Of a DNA stretch of 64,000 nt, positions 1 through 8,470 are shown in pieces; within the stretch, counting starts at the first letter, position 1, and each line of letters begins with the position of its first letter. The DNA lies in the NCBI RefSeq assembly GCF_006442815.1, contig NZ_VFVL01000023.1:34169-98168 (forward strand). The letters run 5' to 3'. Both the position numbers and the translations under genes were made by a program. Under the pieces are notes generated by a model that made no database searches, was not told where the DNA came from, and worked only from the letters and a program-made list of their open reading frames with translations. The stretch comes from Mesorhizobium sp. B2-4-3 (lineage in GTDB: Bacteria > Pseudomonadota > Alphaproteobacteria > Rhizobiales > Rhizobiaceae).

Positions 1-1347
1 AAAGCCGGTGCCGACACGGCCGGCATAGTGCAGCTTGCCGCCTTCGTTGAACCCGACCAGCAGCGAGCGCAGGCCGCGCCCGGTCTTGTCCGAAGGCAGA
101 TAGCCGCCGATGACGAATTCCTGCCTGAGCGTGCATTTCGACTTGATCCAGGAGAGCCCGCGCCCGCTGCGGTAGGGCGCGTCTGCGCGTTTCGACACCA
201 CGCCTTCCAGGCCCATGCGGCAGACATGCTGCAGCATGACCTTGCCCGGCTCGTGGAAATGGTCGCTGAAGCGCAGCCCCGAATGGTCGGGCTCCTCGCC
301 GAGCAGCTCGGCCAGCGCCTGCTTGCGTTCGACCAAGGGTTCGCGGCGCAGATCCTTGCCGTCGAGCCGCAGCAGGTCGAAGACATAGTAGACGAAGCGG
401 TCGGCGCGTCGGGCCGACAGATCCGCCTGCAGCAAGGGGAAGGACGACACGCCGCTGTCGGCCAAGACCACGATCTCGCCGTCGATGATGGCGTCGCGGC
501 ATTTCAGCCTGGCAAGCGCGGCGGTGACAGGACCATCGAATTTGTCCGTCCAGTCGAGACCGGCGCGGGTGAGCAGCTTCACATCGCTGCCGGCGATCTG
601 CGCCTGCATGCGGTAGCCGTCGAATTTCACTTCGTGCAGCCAATCCTCGCCGGCGGGCGCATCCTTCTCCAGCGTCGCCAGCTGCGGCTCGATGAATTCG
701 AGACGCTTGCCATGTCCGGCCTTGGCGGCAGCCGGCCTGTTGGATTGCCAGACTTTCGGCTTCTCGCCCCTGGCGGCCTTGCCTTCGCCCACCTCCTCGA
801 TGGTCAGGCCCGACTTCACCGATTTCGGTTCCTCCTCGAGAACATCCTCGCCGGGCCGGGCGGCGGCATCGTCGGATTTGATCAGCAGCCAATTGTCGCG
901 CTTCTCGCCCGGGCGGGGCCTCAGCCTGACCAGATGCCAGCGGCCATTGAGCTTGTGGCCCTCGAGCTCGAAGTCGATATGGCCCTTCTTCATGCCCTTG
1001 GCCGGATCGCCATCCGGCATCCACTTGCCTTCGTCCCAGACGATGACCGAGCCGCCGCCATATTGGCCCTTCGGAATGGTGCCTTCGAAGGAGGCGTAGT
1101 CGATCGGGTGATCCTCGACATGCACGGCCAGCCGCTTCTCATGCGGATCGAGGCTCGGGCCGCGCGTCACCGCCCAACTCCACAGCACGCCGTCATGCTC
1201 CAGACGGAAATCATAGTGGAGCCGCGTCGCGGCATGCTTCTGGACGACGAAGATGCCGCCGCCTTGCTTTTGCCTGCCGACCTTGCCGGCCGGCTCGGCG
1301 GTCTTCTTGAAGTCGCGCTTGGCGTGATATTGCTCGAGGCCGGCCAT
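1..1347 (-). CDS. ligD: ATP-dependent DNA ligase LigD, 5' part (runs off window)
   Basis: Non-homologous end-joining ligase; 449 codons are visible from the ATG at 1347 and the gene continues beyond base 1. The first ~160 residues form the 3'-phosphoesterase domain: H38, H44, D46, R48, H80 and Y84 match the metal and phosphate ligands known for Pseudomonas LigD. A linker leads to the ligase domain with the nucleotidyl-transfer lysine K241 in EVKFDGYR. The phosphoesterase-ligase order predicts a C-terminal polymerase domain outside the window (inference). It starts 12 bases after the ku stop, with GGAG 13 bases upstream, so ku and ligD form one operon. I chose this start because the phosphoesterase domain begins just after it. 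Confidence 0.95.
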   Translation of the reverse strand, partial: MAGLEQYHAKRDFKKTAEPAGKVGRQKQGGGIFVVQKHAATRLHYDFRLEHDGVLWSWAVTRGPSLDPHEKRLAVHVEDHPIDYASFEGTIPKGQYGGGSVIVWDEGKWMPDGDPAKGMKKGHIDFELEGHKLNGRWHLVRLRPRPGEKRDNWLLIKSDDAAARPGEDVLEEEPKSVKSGLTIEEVGEGKAARGEKPKVWQSNRPAAAKAGHGKRLEFIEPQLATLEKDAPAGEDWLHEVKFDGYRMQAQIAGSDVKLLTRAGLDWTDKFDGPVTAALARLKCRDAIIDGEIVVLADSGVSSFPLLQADLSARRADRFVYYVFDLLRLDGKDLRREPLVERKQALAELLGEEPDHSGLRFSDHFHEPGKVMLQHVCRMGLEGVVSKRADAPYRSGRGLSWIKSKCTLRQEFVIGGYLPSDKTGRGLRSLLVGFNEGGKLHYAGRVGTGF

Positions 1348-1359
1348 GCCGCCATTCTC

Positions 1360-2223
1360 CTATGCGGATTTGCGTTTTGGCGCGGACGCTTTGGCTTTCG
1401 GCCGCCGCGCCGAAGGCTTTGAAGACTTGCCCGCTTTGCCGCGGCCTTCCGCATTGAGGCTCTTCTTCAGCGCATCGAACAGGTTGACCACATTGGACGG
1501 CTTGGGCGGCGCCTTGGCCTTGGGCGCCTTCTTGCCCGCCTTCTTGGCGCGGATCAGCTCAAGCAGCGCGTCCTCGTAGCGGTCGTCGAATTTCGAGGGG
1601 TCGAACTTCGTCTTCTTGCCGTCGATGATGTGCTGGGCGAGGTCGATCATGTCCTTGTCGGTCTTGGCCGCCGCGATGTCCTCGAACACCGTCGCCGGTC
1701 GGCGCACGGTGTCGTCATAGCGCAACGTGGTCAGCACCATGCCCTTGCCGAGCGGCTCGATCACCACCGGGCGTTCGCGCTGATAAAGCACGATGCGCGC
1801 GAGGCCGGCCATCTTCCTGGCCGCCATGGCGTCGCGTATGACGGCGAAGGCCTCCTCCGAGACCTTGTCGGCCGGCGAGACATAATAGGGCGTGTCGAGG
1901 TAGATCTGCTCGATCGAGGATTTCTCGACGAAGCCGTCGAGGCTCATCGTGTGCGAGGATTCGATCTGCACCGCCTCGATCTCGTCCTCCTCGATATGGA
2001 CGAAATCGCCATCGCTCACCTCATAGCCCTTGATCTCGTCGCCCTCTTCGAGCGGCTTGCCGGTCCCGGCGTCGACATAGATGCGTTTGACGGTGTTGCC
2101 GGTCTTGCGGTTGAGGATACGGAACGAGACTTTCTCGGCATGGGTCACGACGTTGGTGAGCTCGATGGCGCAGGTGACCAGCGACAGTTTGAGATAGCCC
2201 TTCCAGGCCGGACGTGGTGCCAT
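1360..2223 (-). CDS. ku: Non-homologous end joining protein Ku
   Basis: Prokaryotic Ku of 287 residues, the usual length. It binds double-strand ends as a homodimer and recruits LigD. The Ku beta-barrel core covers about residues 8-200. The last ~60 residues are rich in Lys, Ala and Pro, typical of the DNA-binding tail of bacterial Ku. The start ATG at 2223 gives the conserved opening MAPRPAWKGYLKLSL. It is the first gene of a ku-ligD operon. A GGAAC-N17-CGTT promoter lies 33 bases upstream, suggesting stress-inducible expression. Confidence 0.96.
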   Translation of the reverse strand: MAPRPAWKGYLKLSLVTCAIELTNVVTHAEKVSFRILNRKTGNTVKRIYVDAGTGKPLEEGDEIKGYEVSDGDFVHIEEDEIEAVQIESSHTMSLDGFVEKSSIEQIYLDTPYYVSPADKVSEEAFAVIRDAMAARKMAGLARIVLYQRERPVVIEPLGKGMVLTTLRYDDTVRRPATVFEDIAAAKTDKDMIDLAQHIIDGKKTKFDPSKFDDRYEDALLELIRAKKAGKKAPKAKAPPKPSNVVNLFDALKKSLNAEGRGKAGKSSKPSARRPKAKASAPKRKSA

Positions 2224-2255
2224 TGCGAACTCCTGCGCGATGCGGTTTCAATCGC

Positions 2256-2281
2256 AACGGACAGGGGTTCGCTTGGGTTCC
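2256..2281 (-). promoter_or_regulatory. EcfG-type general stress promoter of ku-ligD
   Basis: Read on the minus strand, GGAAC (2277-2281) and CGTT (2256-2259) are separated by 17 bases. This fits the GGAAC-N16-17-CGTT consensus of the alphaproteobacterial general-stress sigma factor EcfG/RpoE2. The CGTT element ends 33 bases before the ku ATG. Functional assignment is by consensus only. Confidence 0.6.
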
Positions 2282-2304
2282 GGGAGGGCTGGCCACGCAG
2301 CCTG

Positions 2305-2811
2305 CTATTCGGCGGCCAGCATGTTGACCTTGCTTTCCGCGATCTCGGTGAGCTTGCGGTCCGTCGCCTCTTCTTCCTTGAGGTTCTTGGCCAGCACGTT
2401 GGCGCAGTCGCTGCGGCCGAGCTGCCTGGCCCAGGCGATCAGCGTGCCATAGCGCGTTATCTCATAATGCTCGACGGCCTGGGCGGAAGCGATCAGCGCG
2501 GCGTCCAGAACCTCCTTGTCGTCGACATCGCCGCTGACTTCGTCGGCCTCCGCAAGGATGCCGTCGATGGCCGGGCAGTTGACGGTCTTGGCCTTGACGC
2601 CGTGCAGCTCGAACACCTGCTCGACCCGCTCGATGTGGCCCTTGGTTTGCGCGAGATGCTTCTCGAAGCCGGCCTTCAATTGCGGATCGGTCGCCTTGTC
2701 GATCATCTTCGGCAGCGATTTCTCGATCTGCTTCTCCGCATAATAGATGTCGCGCAGCGTGTGGATGAAGAGGTCGTCCAGCGTCTTGATGTCTTTCGAA
2801 AAGAAGCCCAT
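2305..2811 (-). CDS. Ferritin-like DUF892 (YciE/YciF-type) protein
   Basis: A 168-residue protein of the DUF892/YciF family, helical ferritin-like proteins linked to stress responses and of uncertain biochemical role. It opens with MGFFSKDIKTLDDLF and carries the family's repeated acidic and His-bearing helices (YYAEKQIEKSLPKM near residue 24, then KGHIERVEQVF and AVEHYEITRYG). The start at 2811 is preceded by GGAAAGG; longer in-frame starts run through non-conserved sequence. It lies upstream of ku on the same strand but has its own EcfG-like promoter 92 bases away, which fits a general-stress role. Confidence 0.88.
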   Translation of the reverse strand: MGFFSKDIKTLDDLFIHTLRDIYYAEKQIEKSLPKMIDKATDPQLKAGFEKHLAQTKGHIERVEQVFELHGVKAKTVNCPAIDGILAEADEVSGDVDDKEVLDAALIASAQAVEHYEITRYGTLIAWARQLGRSDCANVLAKNLKEEEATDRKLTEIAESKVNMLAAE

Positions 2812-2902
2812 GGCGGTTGCCTTTCCATGTTTCGCATTGTCGGGAAGTTGCGCGGCGGGACAGCCGCCAACACGGCCGGGCTCGCCCCGGCCTTGCGGGG
2901 TC

Positions 2903-2927
2903 AACGTTGTCTTCCGTGACAGGTTCC
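2903..2927 (-). promoter_or_regulatory. EcfG-type general stress promoter of the DUF892 gene
   Basis: On the minus strand GGAAC (2923-2927) and CGTT (2903-2906) are separated by 16 bases, an exact fit to GGAAC-N16-17-CGTT. It lies about 92 bases before the ATG at 2811 in an otherwise empty stretch (2812-3209). DUF892 genes are common members of EcfG regulons, which supports the call. Confidence 0.6.
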
Positions 2928-3209
2928 TGCCCGCCCAGGCGCGCGAAAGGAAATTCCTTGTCGCTGGCCGAACGTGAAACAGATGCGCGCGCAAGCGACA
3001 TCGGAACGAAACATATGTGATGCAAAAGTCACACGGAGCGGAATCGCGACAAAAGGCGCCGAAAGACCCCGAATCAGCCGCAATCCCGCCACGAAGCAAC
3101 GTGTTTCGGACCAGAAATTAACATCACGTTCACCGACTATTCACGCCTCGACGCTATGCTCTCGAACAATTCGGACAGACATCCGAAAGCGGGACAGGGA
3201 CCAGGTAAA

Positions 3210-3356
3210 ATGAACTTCTGGAATCACATCGCCGGCTACGCCGCCGCCATTCGCGAATTCGTCGCGCCGACCTATCGGCCGGAGCGCTACTACATGCGCG
3301 GTCCGGGCCCGGCCTGCGCGCGTCGCGGCAACTCGCTGGGCGTCGGCGCGAACTGA
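3210..3356 (+). CDS. Small hypothetical protein, 48 residues
   Basis: An unrecognised small open frame, MNFWNHIAGYAAAIREF at the start and Arg/Gly-rich at the end (YYMRGPGPACARRGNSLG). The ATG at 3210 is preceded by a possible Shine-Dalgarno (CAGG, 9 bases upstream). The composition, with aromatic residues and a basic tail, looks more like a real small protein than a random frame, but there is no domain and no operon partner. The preceding 2812-3209 holds only the minus-strand EcfG promoter and nothing else I recognise. Confidence 0.4.
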   Translation: MNFWNHIAGYAAAIREFVAPTYRPERYYMRGPGPACARRGNSLGVGAN

Positions 3357-3535
3357 TCATGATCCGCGAACGAGCCCACCATGGCCGCATCTGCCGGCCG
3401 GCCGCCGACCAGCGCGCCACCACCTATCGCGGCGAACGCCTTGCGCTCGCCGCCACATGGCGTGCGACAACGCCGCGACTTTGACGCCGCCGCCGGCTGG
3501 CTTAGTGTCTGAAGGCACAAGCAGCCGGGGCCGCC

Positions 3536-3982
3536 ATGACCGACCTGCCCGAACGTCCCACCTTGCCGCGCCAGGCCTATGACGCCAGCCAGCCGCTGAT
3601 CGTCTTCGACGGCGTCTGCGTGTTCTGCTCGGGCTTCGTCCGGCTCATCCTCAAGCTCGACCGGAAAAAACGCTTCCGCTTCGCCACGGCGCAATCGCCA
3701 CTCGGCGAGGCGCTGTTTCGTGAGCACGGCCTGCCGACCGACGATTACGACAGCAACCTCGCCATCATCGACGGCGCGGCCTTCACGAAGCTCGACAGCT
3801 TCGTCGCCGTCATGGCCGCGCTCGGCTGGCCATGGCGCGCCGCGAAGGCGCTGCTCATCCTGCCGCGGCCGCTGCGCGACTGGCTCTACGACCGCGTCGC
3901 CAAGAACCGCTACGCGCTGTTCGGCCGGAAGGACAGTTGCGACATTCCTTCGGCCGAGTTGCGGGAGCGGTTGATCGGCTAG
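3536..3982 (+). CDS. Thiol-disulfide oxidoreductase, DCC family (DUF393)
   Basis: A 148-residue protein of the DCC family, named for the conserved Asp-Cys-Cys motif seen here as FDGVCVFCSGF (D25, C28, C31). The CxxC pair is thought to act as a redox centre, and the family is a thioredoxin-like relative of uncertain substrate. The length is usual. The stop codon coincides with the first bases of a rhizobial intergenic repeat. No operon partner is evident; the next gene is on the same strand 119 bases on. Confidence 0.88.
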   Translation: MTDLPERPTLPRQAYDASQPLIVFDGVCVFCSGFVRLILKLDRKKRFRFATAQSPLGEALFREHGLPTDDYDSNLAIIDGAAFTKLDSFVAVMAALGWPWRAAKALLILPRPLRDWLYDRVAKNRYALFGRKDSCDIPSAELRERLIG

Positions 3983-4073
3983 AGCAATTCCAGGAAAAGT
4001 GTGAGCGGTTTTCCGTCCGGAATTGCGTAAAAACAAAGAGATAGGGCGTTTCACCGTTTCCGTGAAACGCCCT
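3981..4073. repeat. Intergenic repeat family D, copy 1
   Basis: Opens AGAGCAATTCCAGGAAAAGT and ends with a perfect 12-bp hairpin, AGGGCGTTTCAC (4043-4054) against GTGAAACGCCCT (4062-4073). Parts recur inverted at 21061-21106 and 27766-27885. The type resembles the dispersed intergenic mosaic elements of Rhizobiales. No T-run follows the hairpin. Confidence 0.75.
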
Positions 4074-4101
4074 GTCGGCAGGATTGGCTTGGGGGCATGG
4101 C

Positions 4102-5883
4102 ATGAAGCTTCTCATCGTCGGCGGCTACGGCACCTTCGGCGGACGCATTGTCCAATTGCTGGAGAACGAACCGCGCCTCGCGCTCATCGTCGCCGGCCGG
4201 TCGCTTGCCAAGGCCGAGGCTTACTGCAAAGAGCGCGGCACGACCAAGGCCAGGCTCGTGCCGGCGACGTTCGACCGCGACGGCGACCTTGGCGCACAAC
4301 TCGCCGGCATGTTGCCCGACATCGTCGTCGACGCCAGCGGTCCGTTCCAGGCATATGGCGAGGGGCGCTACCGGCTGGTCGAAGCCTGTATCGGTGCGCG
4401 CATCCATTATCTCGACCTTGCCGACGGTTCGGACTTCGTCGCCGGGGTATCCGCGTTCGATGCGTCAGCCAGGGCGGCCGGCGTCGTCGTGCTGTCCGGC
4501 GTGTCGAGCTTTCCGGTGCTGACGGCCGCCGTGGTGCGGCATCTTTCGGCCGACATGGCGCGCGTCGACACTATACGCGGCGGCATCGCGCCGTCGCCTT
4601 TCGCCGGCGTCGGCGAGAACGTCATCCGCGCCATCGCGAGCTATGCCGGCCGGCCGGTGCGGCTGCAGCGCGGCGGCAGGCCTGCCGAGGTTTACCCGCT
4701 CACCGAGCAGATGCGCTACACGATCGCGCCGCCCGGGCGCGTGCCGGTGAGGAACACGCTGTTCTCGCTGGTCGACGTGCCGGACCTGCGCGCGCTGCAG
4801 GCGCTGTGGCCGGAAGCGAGCACGATCTGGATGGGCGCCGGGCCGGTGCCCGAGGTGCTGCACCGCGCGCTGATCGGCCTGGCCTGGCTGGTCCGCGCCG
4901 GCCTGGTGCGATCGCTGTCGCCGCTGGCGCCGCTGATGCACTGGGCGACCAACCGGCTGTCATGGGGCGAGCATCGCGGCGGCATGTTCGTCGAGGTCGA
5001 CGGCGTGGATACAGAGGGCAGACCAAACAAACGATCGTGGCACCTGTTGGCCGAGGGCGATGACGGGCCGCTGATTCCGTCCATGGCGGTCGAGGCGATC
5101 GTCCGCAAGGCGCTCGACGGCCGTATGCCCGCGCCTGGCGCCCGGGCGGCGGTGCGCGACGTCGAGCTCGCGGACTATGAAGCGCTGTTTGCCGGCAAGA
5201 CGATTTATACCGGCTTCAGAGACGACTCCGGCAAAGGGAAGGCGCTCTATCCCGATCTGCTCGGCGATGCGTGGAAAAGCCTTCCGACTGAAATCCGCGC
5301 CATGCATGACGGAGCGGCGATGGCGGATGGGCGCGCCAGCGTCGAACGCGGCGGCGGCATTCTTAGCCGGCTTGCCGCTCGCATGGCCGGCTTCCCGCCT
5401 GGCGCGGCCGATGTCCCCATCAAGGTGCGTTTCGCTGCCGACGGGCAAGGCGAAACCTGGACGCGGACTTTCGGAACGCACGGTTTTTCGAGCCGGCAAT
5501 TTGCCGGACGTGGCCGCTCGGAGCGGCTGCTTTGCGAGCGCTTCGGCCCCCTCACCTTCGCCATGGCGCTGGTGGCGGGCGAGGACCGCCTGTCGCTCGT
5601 GCTGCGGCGCTGGAGCTTTCTCGGCCTGCCATTGCCGATGTGGCTTTGCCCGCGCTCGAACGCATATGAAACCGTCGAGGACGGCCGCTTCCGCTTCCAT
5701 GTCGAGATATCGCACCCGGTCGCCGGGCTGATCGTGCGCTACCGTGGCTGGCTCGAGCCGTCGCACGGTTCGAGCACGGTGGGTTCGCCGGCCGTCTCGC
5801 CCAGTTCCTGGCAGCCGGCGGCCGTGCACAGCGTCCAGCCTTCCCTGGTGGCGCCGGACGCCGCGAGCACCAGGCGCGGCTGA
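4102..5883 (+). CDS. Saccharopine dehydrogenase-like protein with DUF4166 C-terminus
   Basis: The N-terminal ~330 residues carry a Rossmann NAD(P)-binding fold of the saccharopine dehydrogenase family (GGYGTFGGRI from residue 7; DIVVDASGPFQAYG at ~75). The C-terminal ~200 residues look like DUF4166. The substrate is unknown; true lysine metabolism is not implied. ATG 4102 follows a G-rich ribosome site (GGGGG); an upstream TTG at 4084 is less likely. The last ~45 codons, after RYRGWLEP, are Ser/Pro-rich, look non-conserved and overlap the convergent DUF1850 gene by 145 bases, suggesting loss of an earlier stop. Confidence 0.85.
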   Translation: MKLLIVGGYGTFGGRIVQLLENEPRLALIVAGRSLAKAEAYCKERGTTKARLVPATFDRDGDLGAQLAGMLPDIVVDASGPFQAYGEGRYRLVEACIGARIHYLDLADGSDFVAGVSAFDASARAAGVVVLSGVSSFPVLTAAVVRHLSADMARVDTIRGGIAPSPFAGVGENVIRAIASYAGRPVRLQRGGRPAEVYPLTEQMRYTIAPPGRVPVRNTLFSLVDVPDLRALQALWPEASTIWMGAGPVPEVLHRALIGLAWLVRAGLVRSLSPLAPLMHWATNRLSWGEHRGGMFVEVDGVDTEGRPNKRSWHLLAEGDDGPLIPSMAVEAIVRKALDGRMPAPGARAAVRDVELADYEALFAGKTIYTGFRDDSGKGKALYPDLLGDAWKSLPTEIRAMHDGAAMADGRASVERGGGILSRLAARMAGFPPGAADVPIKVRFAADGQGETWTRTFGTHGFSSRQFAGRGRSERLLCERFGPLTFAMALVAGEDRLSLVLRRWSFLGLPLPMWLCPRSNAYETVEDGRFRFHVEISHPVAGLIVRYRGWLEPSHGSSTVGSPAVSPSSWQPAAVHSVQPSLVAPDAASTRRG

Positions 5884-6116
5884 GGTCCGATCCGTGGCGC
5901 ATAGACCCACCAGCCGCTCCGCAGCACCGAGCCCTCCGGCGGCTCCATGCCGGCGCCGGAGCCCTTGACCCGCGCCTCAACGACCCGCAGCCCGGCGGGC
6001 GTCACCGTCCAATTCTCCTGCCAGCGCGTCCGTTCCACCGAATGCGTCCAGGACAGCGTGAAGGCGGCGACGGCGAGCGTCACCGTCTTGCCAGCGGCGA
6101 GGACGCACAGGCTCAT
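5739..6116 (-). CDS. DUF1850 protein, TRAP transporter partner
   Basis: A 125-residue protein with the DUF1850 signature FTLSWTHSVERTRWQE (from residue 19) and KGSGAGMEPP (51-60). DUF1850 proteins are regularly encoded beside fused TRAP permeases of TAXI systems and may be accessory subunits; the role is unproven. Its ATG overlaps the permease stop by four bases (ATGA), indicating translational coupling. The C-terminal ~30 residues overlap the convergent saccharopine-dehydrogenase-like gene. Confidence 0.85.
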   Translation of the reverse strand: MSLCVLAAGKTVTLAVAAFTLSWTHSVERTRWQENWTVTPAGLRVVEARVKGSGAGMEPPEGSVLRSGWWVYAPRIGPQPRLVLAASGATREGWTLCTAAGCQELGETAGEPTVLEPCDGSSQPR

Positions 6117-8239
6117 GCGGTGCCGGCCGTGGACAGCCGGCGGGCGCGCCAGCAGTGCCAGCCGATCCAGGCCAGCGCCAGCACCCAGCCGGCCTCGTCG
6201 GTGAACGGCAATGCGGCCACCAGGAGCAGGCCGGCGCAGAACGCGACGAGACGCTCCCACCAAGCCATGCGGCGGGCGAGGAAGCCGACGGCGGCGGCGC
6301 CCCAGAGCACGATGCCCATGCAGGCCTTGACGACGATGTAGGCGACCTCGACGGGATAGCCGAACGAAGCCGCGATCGGGCCCGCGTCCTGCAGCATCAG
6401 CGCCGGCGTGTAGACGGCCATGAACGGCACGACGAAGCCGGCGATGGCGAGCTTGGTCGCCTGGATGCCGATCTTGAGGCCGCTTTCCTTCGCCATGGGT
6501 GCGGCGGCAAAGGCGGCGAGCGCCACCGGCGGAGTGAGATCCGCCATGATGCCGAAATAGAAGACGAACATGTGGCTGACCACCAGCGGCACGCCGAGCG
6601 ACAGCAGCGCCGGGCCGGCGAGCGAGGAGGTGATGATGTAGTTGGGAATGGTCGGAATGCCCATGCCGAGAACCAGGCAAGTGAGCATGGTCAACACCAG
6701 CGACAGGAACAGATTGTTCTCGCCGATGGAGATGATCCAGCCGATGAAGGTCGAAGCGATGCCGGTGAGCGTCAGCGTGCCGATGACGATGCCGACGATG
6801 GCGCAGGCGATGCCGACGGGCAGGGCGTTCTTCGCTCCTTCGGCAAGCGAGTCGACGCAAATGCGCAGCGTCTCGCGCCCGCCCTTGAAGGCGAAGCAGG
6901 CGATGACGAGCGCCGCGATGACGAGGCTCAGCACATTGACGCCGAAGCGCATGAACGACGCCGCGGCAAGCCCGAGCGCCAGCCAGAAGACGAAGCGGAA
7001 AGCGAGCGGCCCGATCAAGGCTGCCAGCGGCGTGCCGAGGATGAGCACGATGGTCAGCGCAAGCCCCATCGTGCCGGCGTAGACCGGCGTGTAGCCGGCA
7101 AAAAGCAGATAGACCAGCACGGCGAGCGGCAGCACCAGCGGCCAGTGCTTCCTGACCGCTTCCCACGGATTGGGCAAGTCCGCCTTGGCCATGCCGTGCA
7201 GGCCGGCCTTGCCGGCCTCCAGATGCACCTGCCAGAAGCAGGCGCCGAAATAGAGCAGCGCCGGGATGATCGCCGCCTTGACCACCTCGGCGTAAGGGAT
7301 GTTCAGCGTCTCGGCCATGATGAAGGCGACGGCTCCCATCACCGGCGGCATGATCTGGCCGCCCATCGAGGAGGTCGCCTCGACCGCGCCGGCGAAGGCG
7401 GAGCGGAAACCGAAGCGCTTCATCAGCGGGATGGTGAACTGGCCGCTGGCGACGACATTGGCGACGCCCGAACCGGAGATGGTGCCCATCAGCGCCGAGG
7501 ACAGCACGCAGACCTGGGCCGGGCCGCCGCGCCACGAACCGACGAGGCCGAGCGCGAAATCGTTGAATAGGGCGATCATGCCTGCACGTTCGAGGAAGGC
7601 GGCAAAGACGACGAAGATGAAGATATAGGCAGCCGAGACATAGACCGGCGTGCCGTATATGCCTTCGGTGCCATAGGCGAAGGTGTCGATAAGCTGCGCG
7701 AAATCATAGCCGCGGTGGATGAAGGGCGGCGGCAGGTGATTGCCGACGAAGCAGTAGGCGAGAAAGATGAAAGCGATGACCGCCAGCGGCAGCCCCATCA
7801 GCCGCCGGGCGGCTTCGAAGACCAGCACCACCAGCAGCGTGCCGACGATCAGGTCCGGCGTGGTGAGGAAGCCGGAGCGGCGGATGAGGTCGGCATAGAA
7901 GACCCAGTTGTAGAGGCCGGTGCCGAAGCCGAGCAGGCCGAGCACCCAGAAGCCCGCCTTCGCCGCGGCGCTCTTGGCGCGCAGGTTGGCGATGAGGCCG
8001 AAACCGAGCAGCAACAGGAAGCCGACATGCATGGCCCGCACCACCTGGCTGGGCAGGCTGCCATAGGCGGCGATGTAGATCTGGAAGACGGAAAAGGCGA
8101 CGGCGATGAGGAAGGCCGCCTTGCCGGCGAGGCCTTCGCCGAAGCCGGGCGGCAGGCCTTCGACTTGTTCCTCGGCGACGGGGAGGTGGAAAGTGGGCGG
8201 GATGCCGTCGCTTGTTGTTGCGGGCTTGGCTTCGCTCAT
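6113..8239 (-). CDS. TRAP transporter permease, fused 4TM/12TM subunits (TAXI type)
   Basis: A 708-residue polytopic membrane protein fusing the small and large TRAP permease subunits. Residues ~30-160 hold the DctQ-like helices and the rest the DctM-like domain, with MGTISGSGVANVVASG and SSMGGQIMPPVMGAVAF typical of the family. It works with the periplasmic binding protein encoded just upstream; the substrate is unknown. The start at 8239 (MSEAKPATT) follows GGAG nine bases upstream; longer reading frames run into repeat A1. It is the middle gene of a TAXI-permease-DUF1850 operon. Confidence 0.95.
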   Translation of the reverse strand: MSEAKPATTSDGIPPTFHLPVAEEQVEGLPPGFGEGLAGKAAFLIAVAFSVFQIYIAAYGSLPSQVVRAMHVGFLLLLGFGLIANLRAKSAAAKAGFWVLGLLGFGTGLYNWVFYADLIRRSGFLTTPDLIVGTLLVVLVFEAARRLMGLPLAVIAFIFLAYCFVGNHLPPPFIHRGYDFAQLIDTFAYGTEGIYGTPVYVSAAYIFIFVVFAAFLERAGMIALFNDFALGLVGSWRGGPAQVCVLSSALMGTISGSGVANVVASGQFTIPLMKRFGFRSAFAGAVEATSSMGGQIMPPVMGAVAFIMAETLNIPYAEVVKAAIIPALLYFGACFWQVHLEAGKAGLHGMAKADLPNPWEAVRKHWPLVLPLAVLVYLLFAGYTPVYAGTMGLALTIVLILGTPLAALIGPLAFRFVFWLALGLAAASFMRFGVNVLSLVIAALVIACFAFKGGRETLRICVDSLAEGAKNALPVGIACAIVGIVIGTLTLTGIASTFIGWIISIGENNLFLSLVLTMLTCLVLGMGIPTIPNYIITSSLAGPALLSLGVPLVVSHMFVFYFGIMADLTPPVALAAFAAAPMAKESGLKIGIQATKLAIAGFVVPFMAVYTPALMLQDAGPIAASFGYPVEVAYIVVKACMGIVLWGAAAVGFLARRMAWWERLVAFCAGLLLVAALPFTDEAGWVLALAWIGWHCWRARRLSTAGTA

Positions 8240-8274
8240 CCGACGCACTCCAGGATGAACGAATGGCAGTGTGA

Positions 8275-8436
8275 GGCACCCCCCTCTGCCCTGCCGGGCA
8301 TCTCCCCCGCAAGGGGGGAGATTGGCAGCTTCGGCGCCAGCGCTCCACCTGCTACGTTGGCGATTGGCGAAAGCCGCGATGACAGCCAATCTCCCCCCTT
8401 GCGGGGGAGATGGCCAGCAGGCCAGAGGGGGGTGCC
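8275..8436. repeat. Palindromic repeat family A, copy 1
   Basis: A 162-bp inverted element. The ends GGCACCCCCCTCTG and CAGAGGGGGGTGCC pair with each other. Each arm holds two hairpins: TGCCC/GGGCA and CTCCCCC/GGGGGGAG on the left, CTCCCCCC/GGGGGAG and TGGCC/GGCCA on the right. It separates the TAXI binding-protein gene from its permease inside one operon, so it is probably transcribed. Confidence 0.9.
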
Positions 8437-8470
8437 TGGCGAAGGCATCTCAGCTAGTCGCGCCACTCTT

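Noticed and set aside
8275..8436. Repeats A and B as CRISPR arrays or Rho-independent terminators
   Set aside because: Copies are single and dispersed with no spacer periodicity, and the hairpins are not followed by T-runs.
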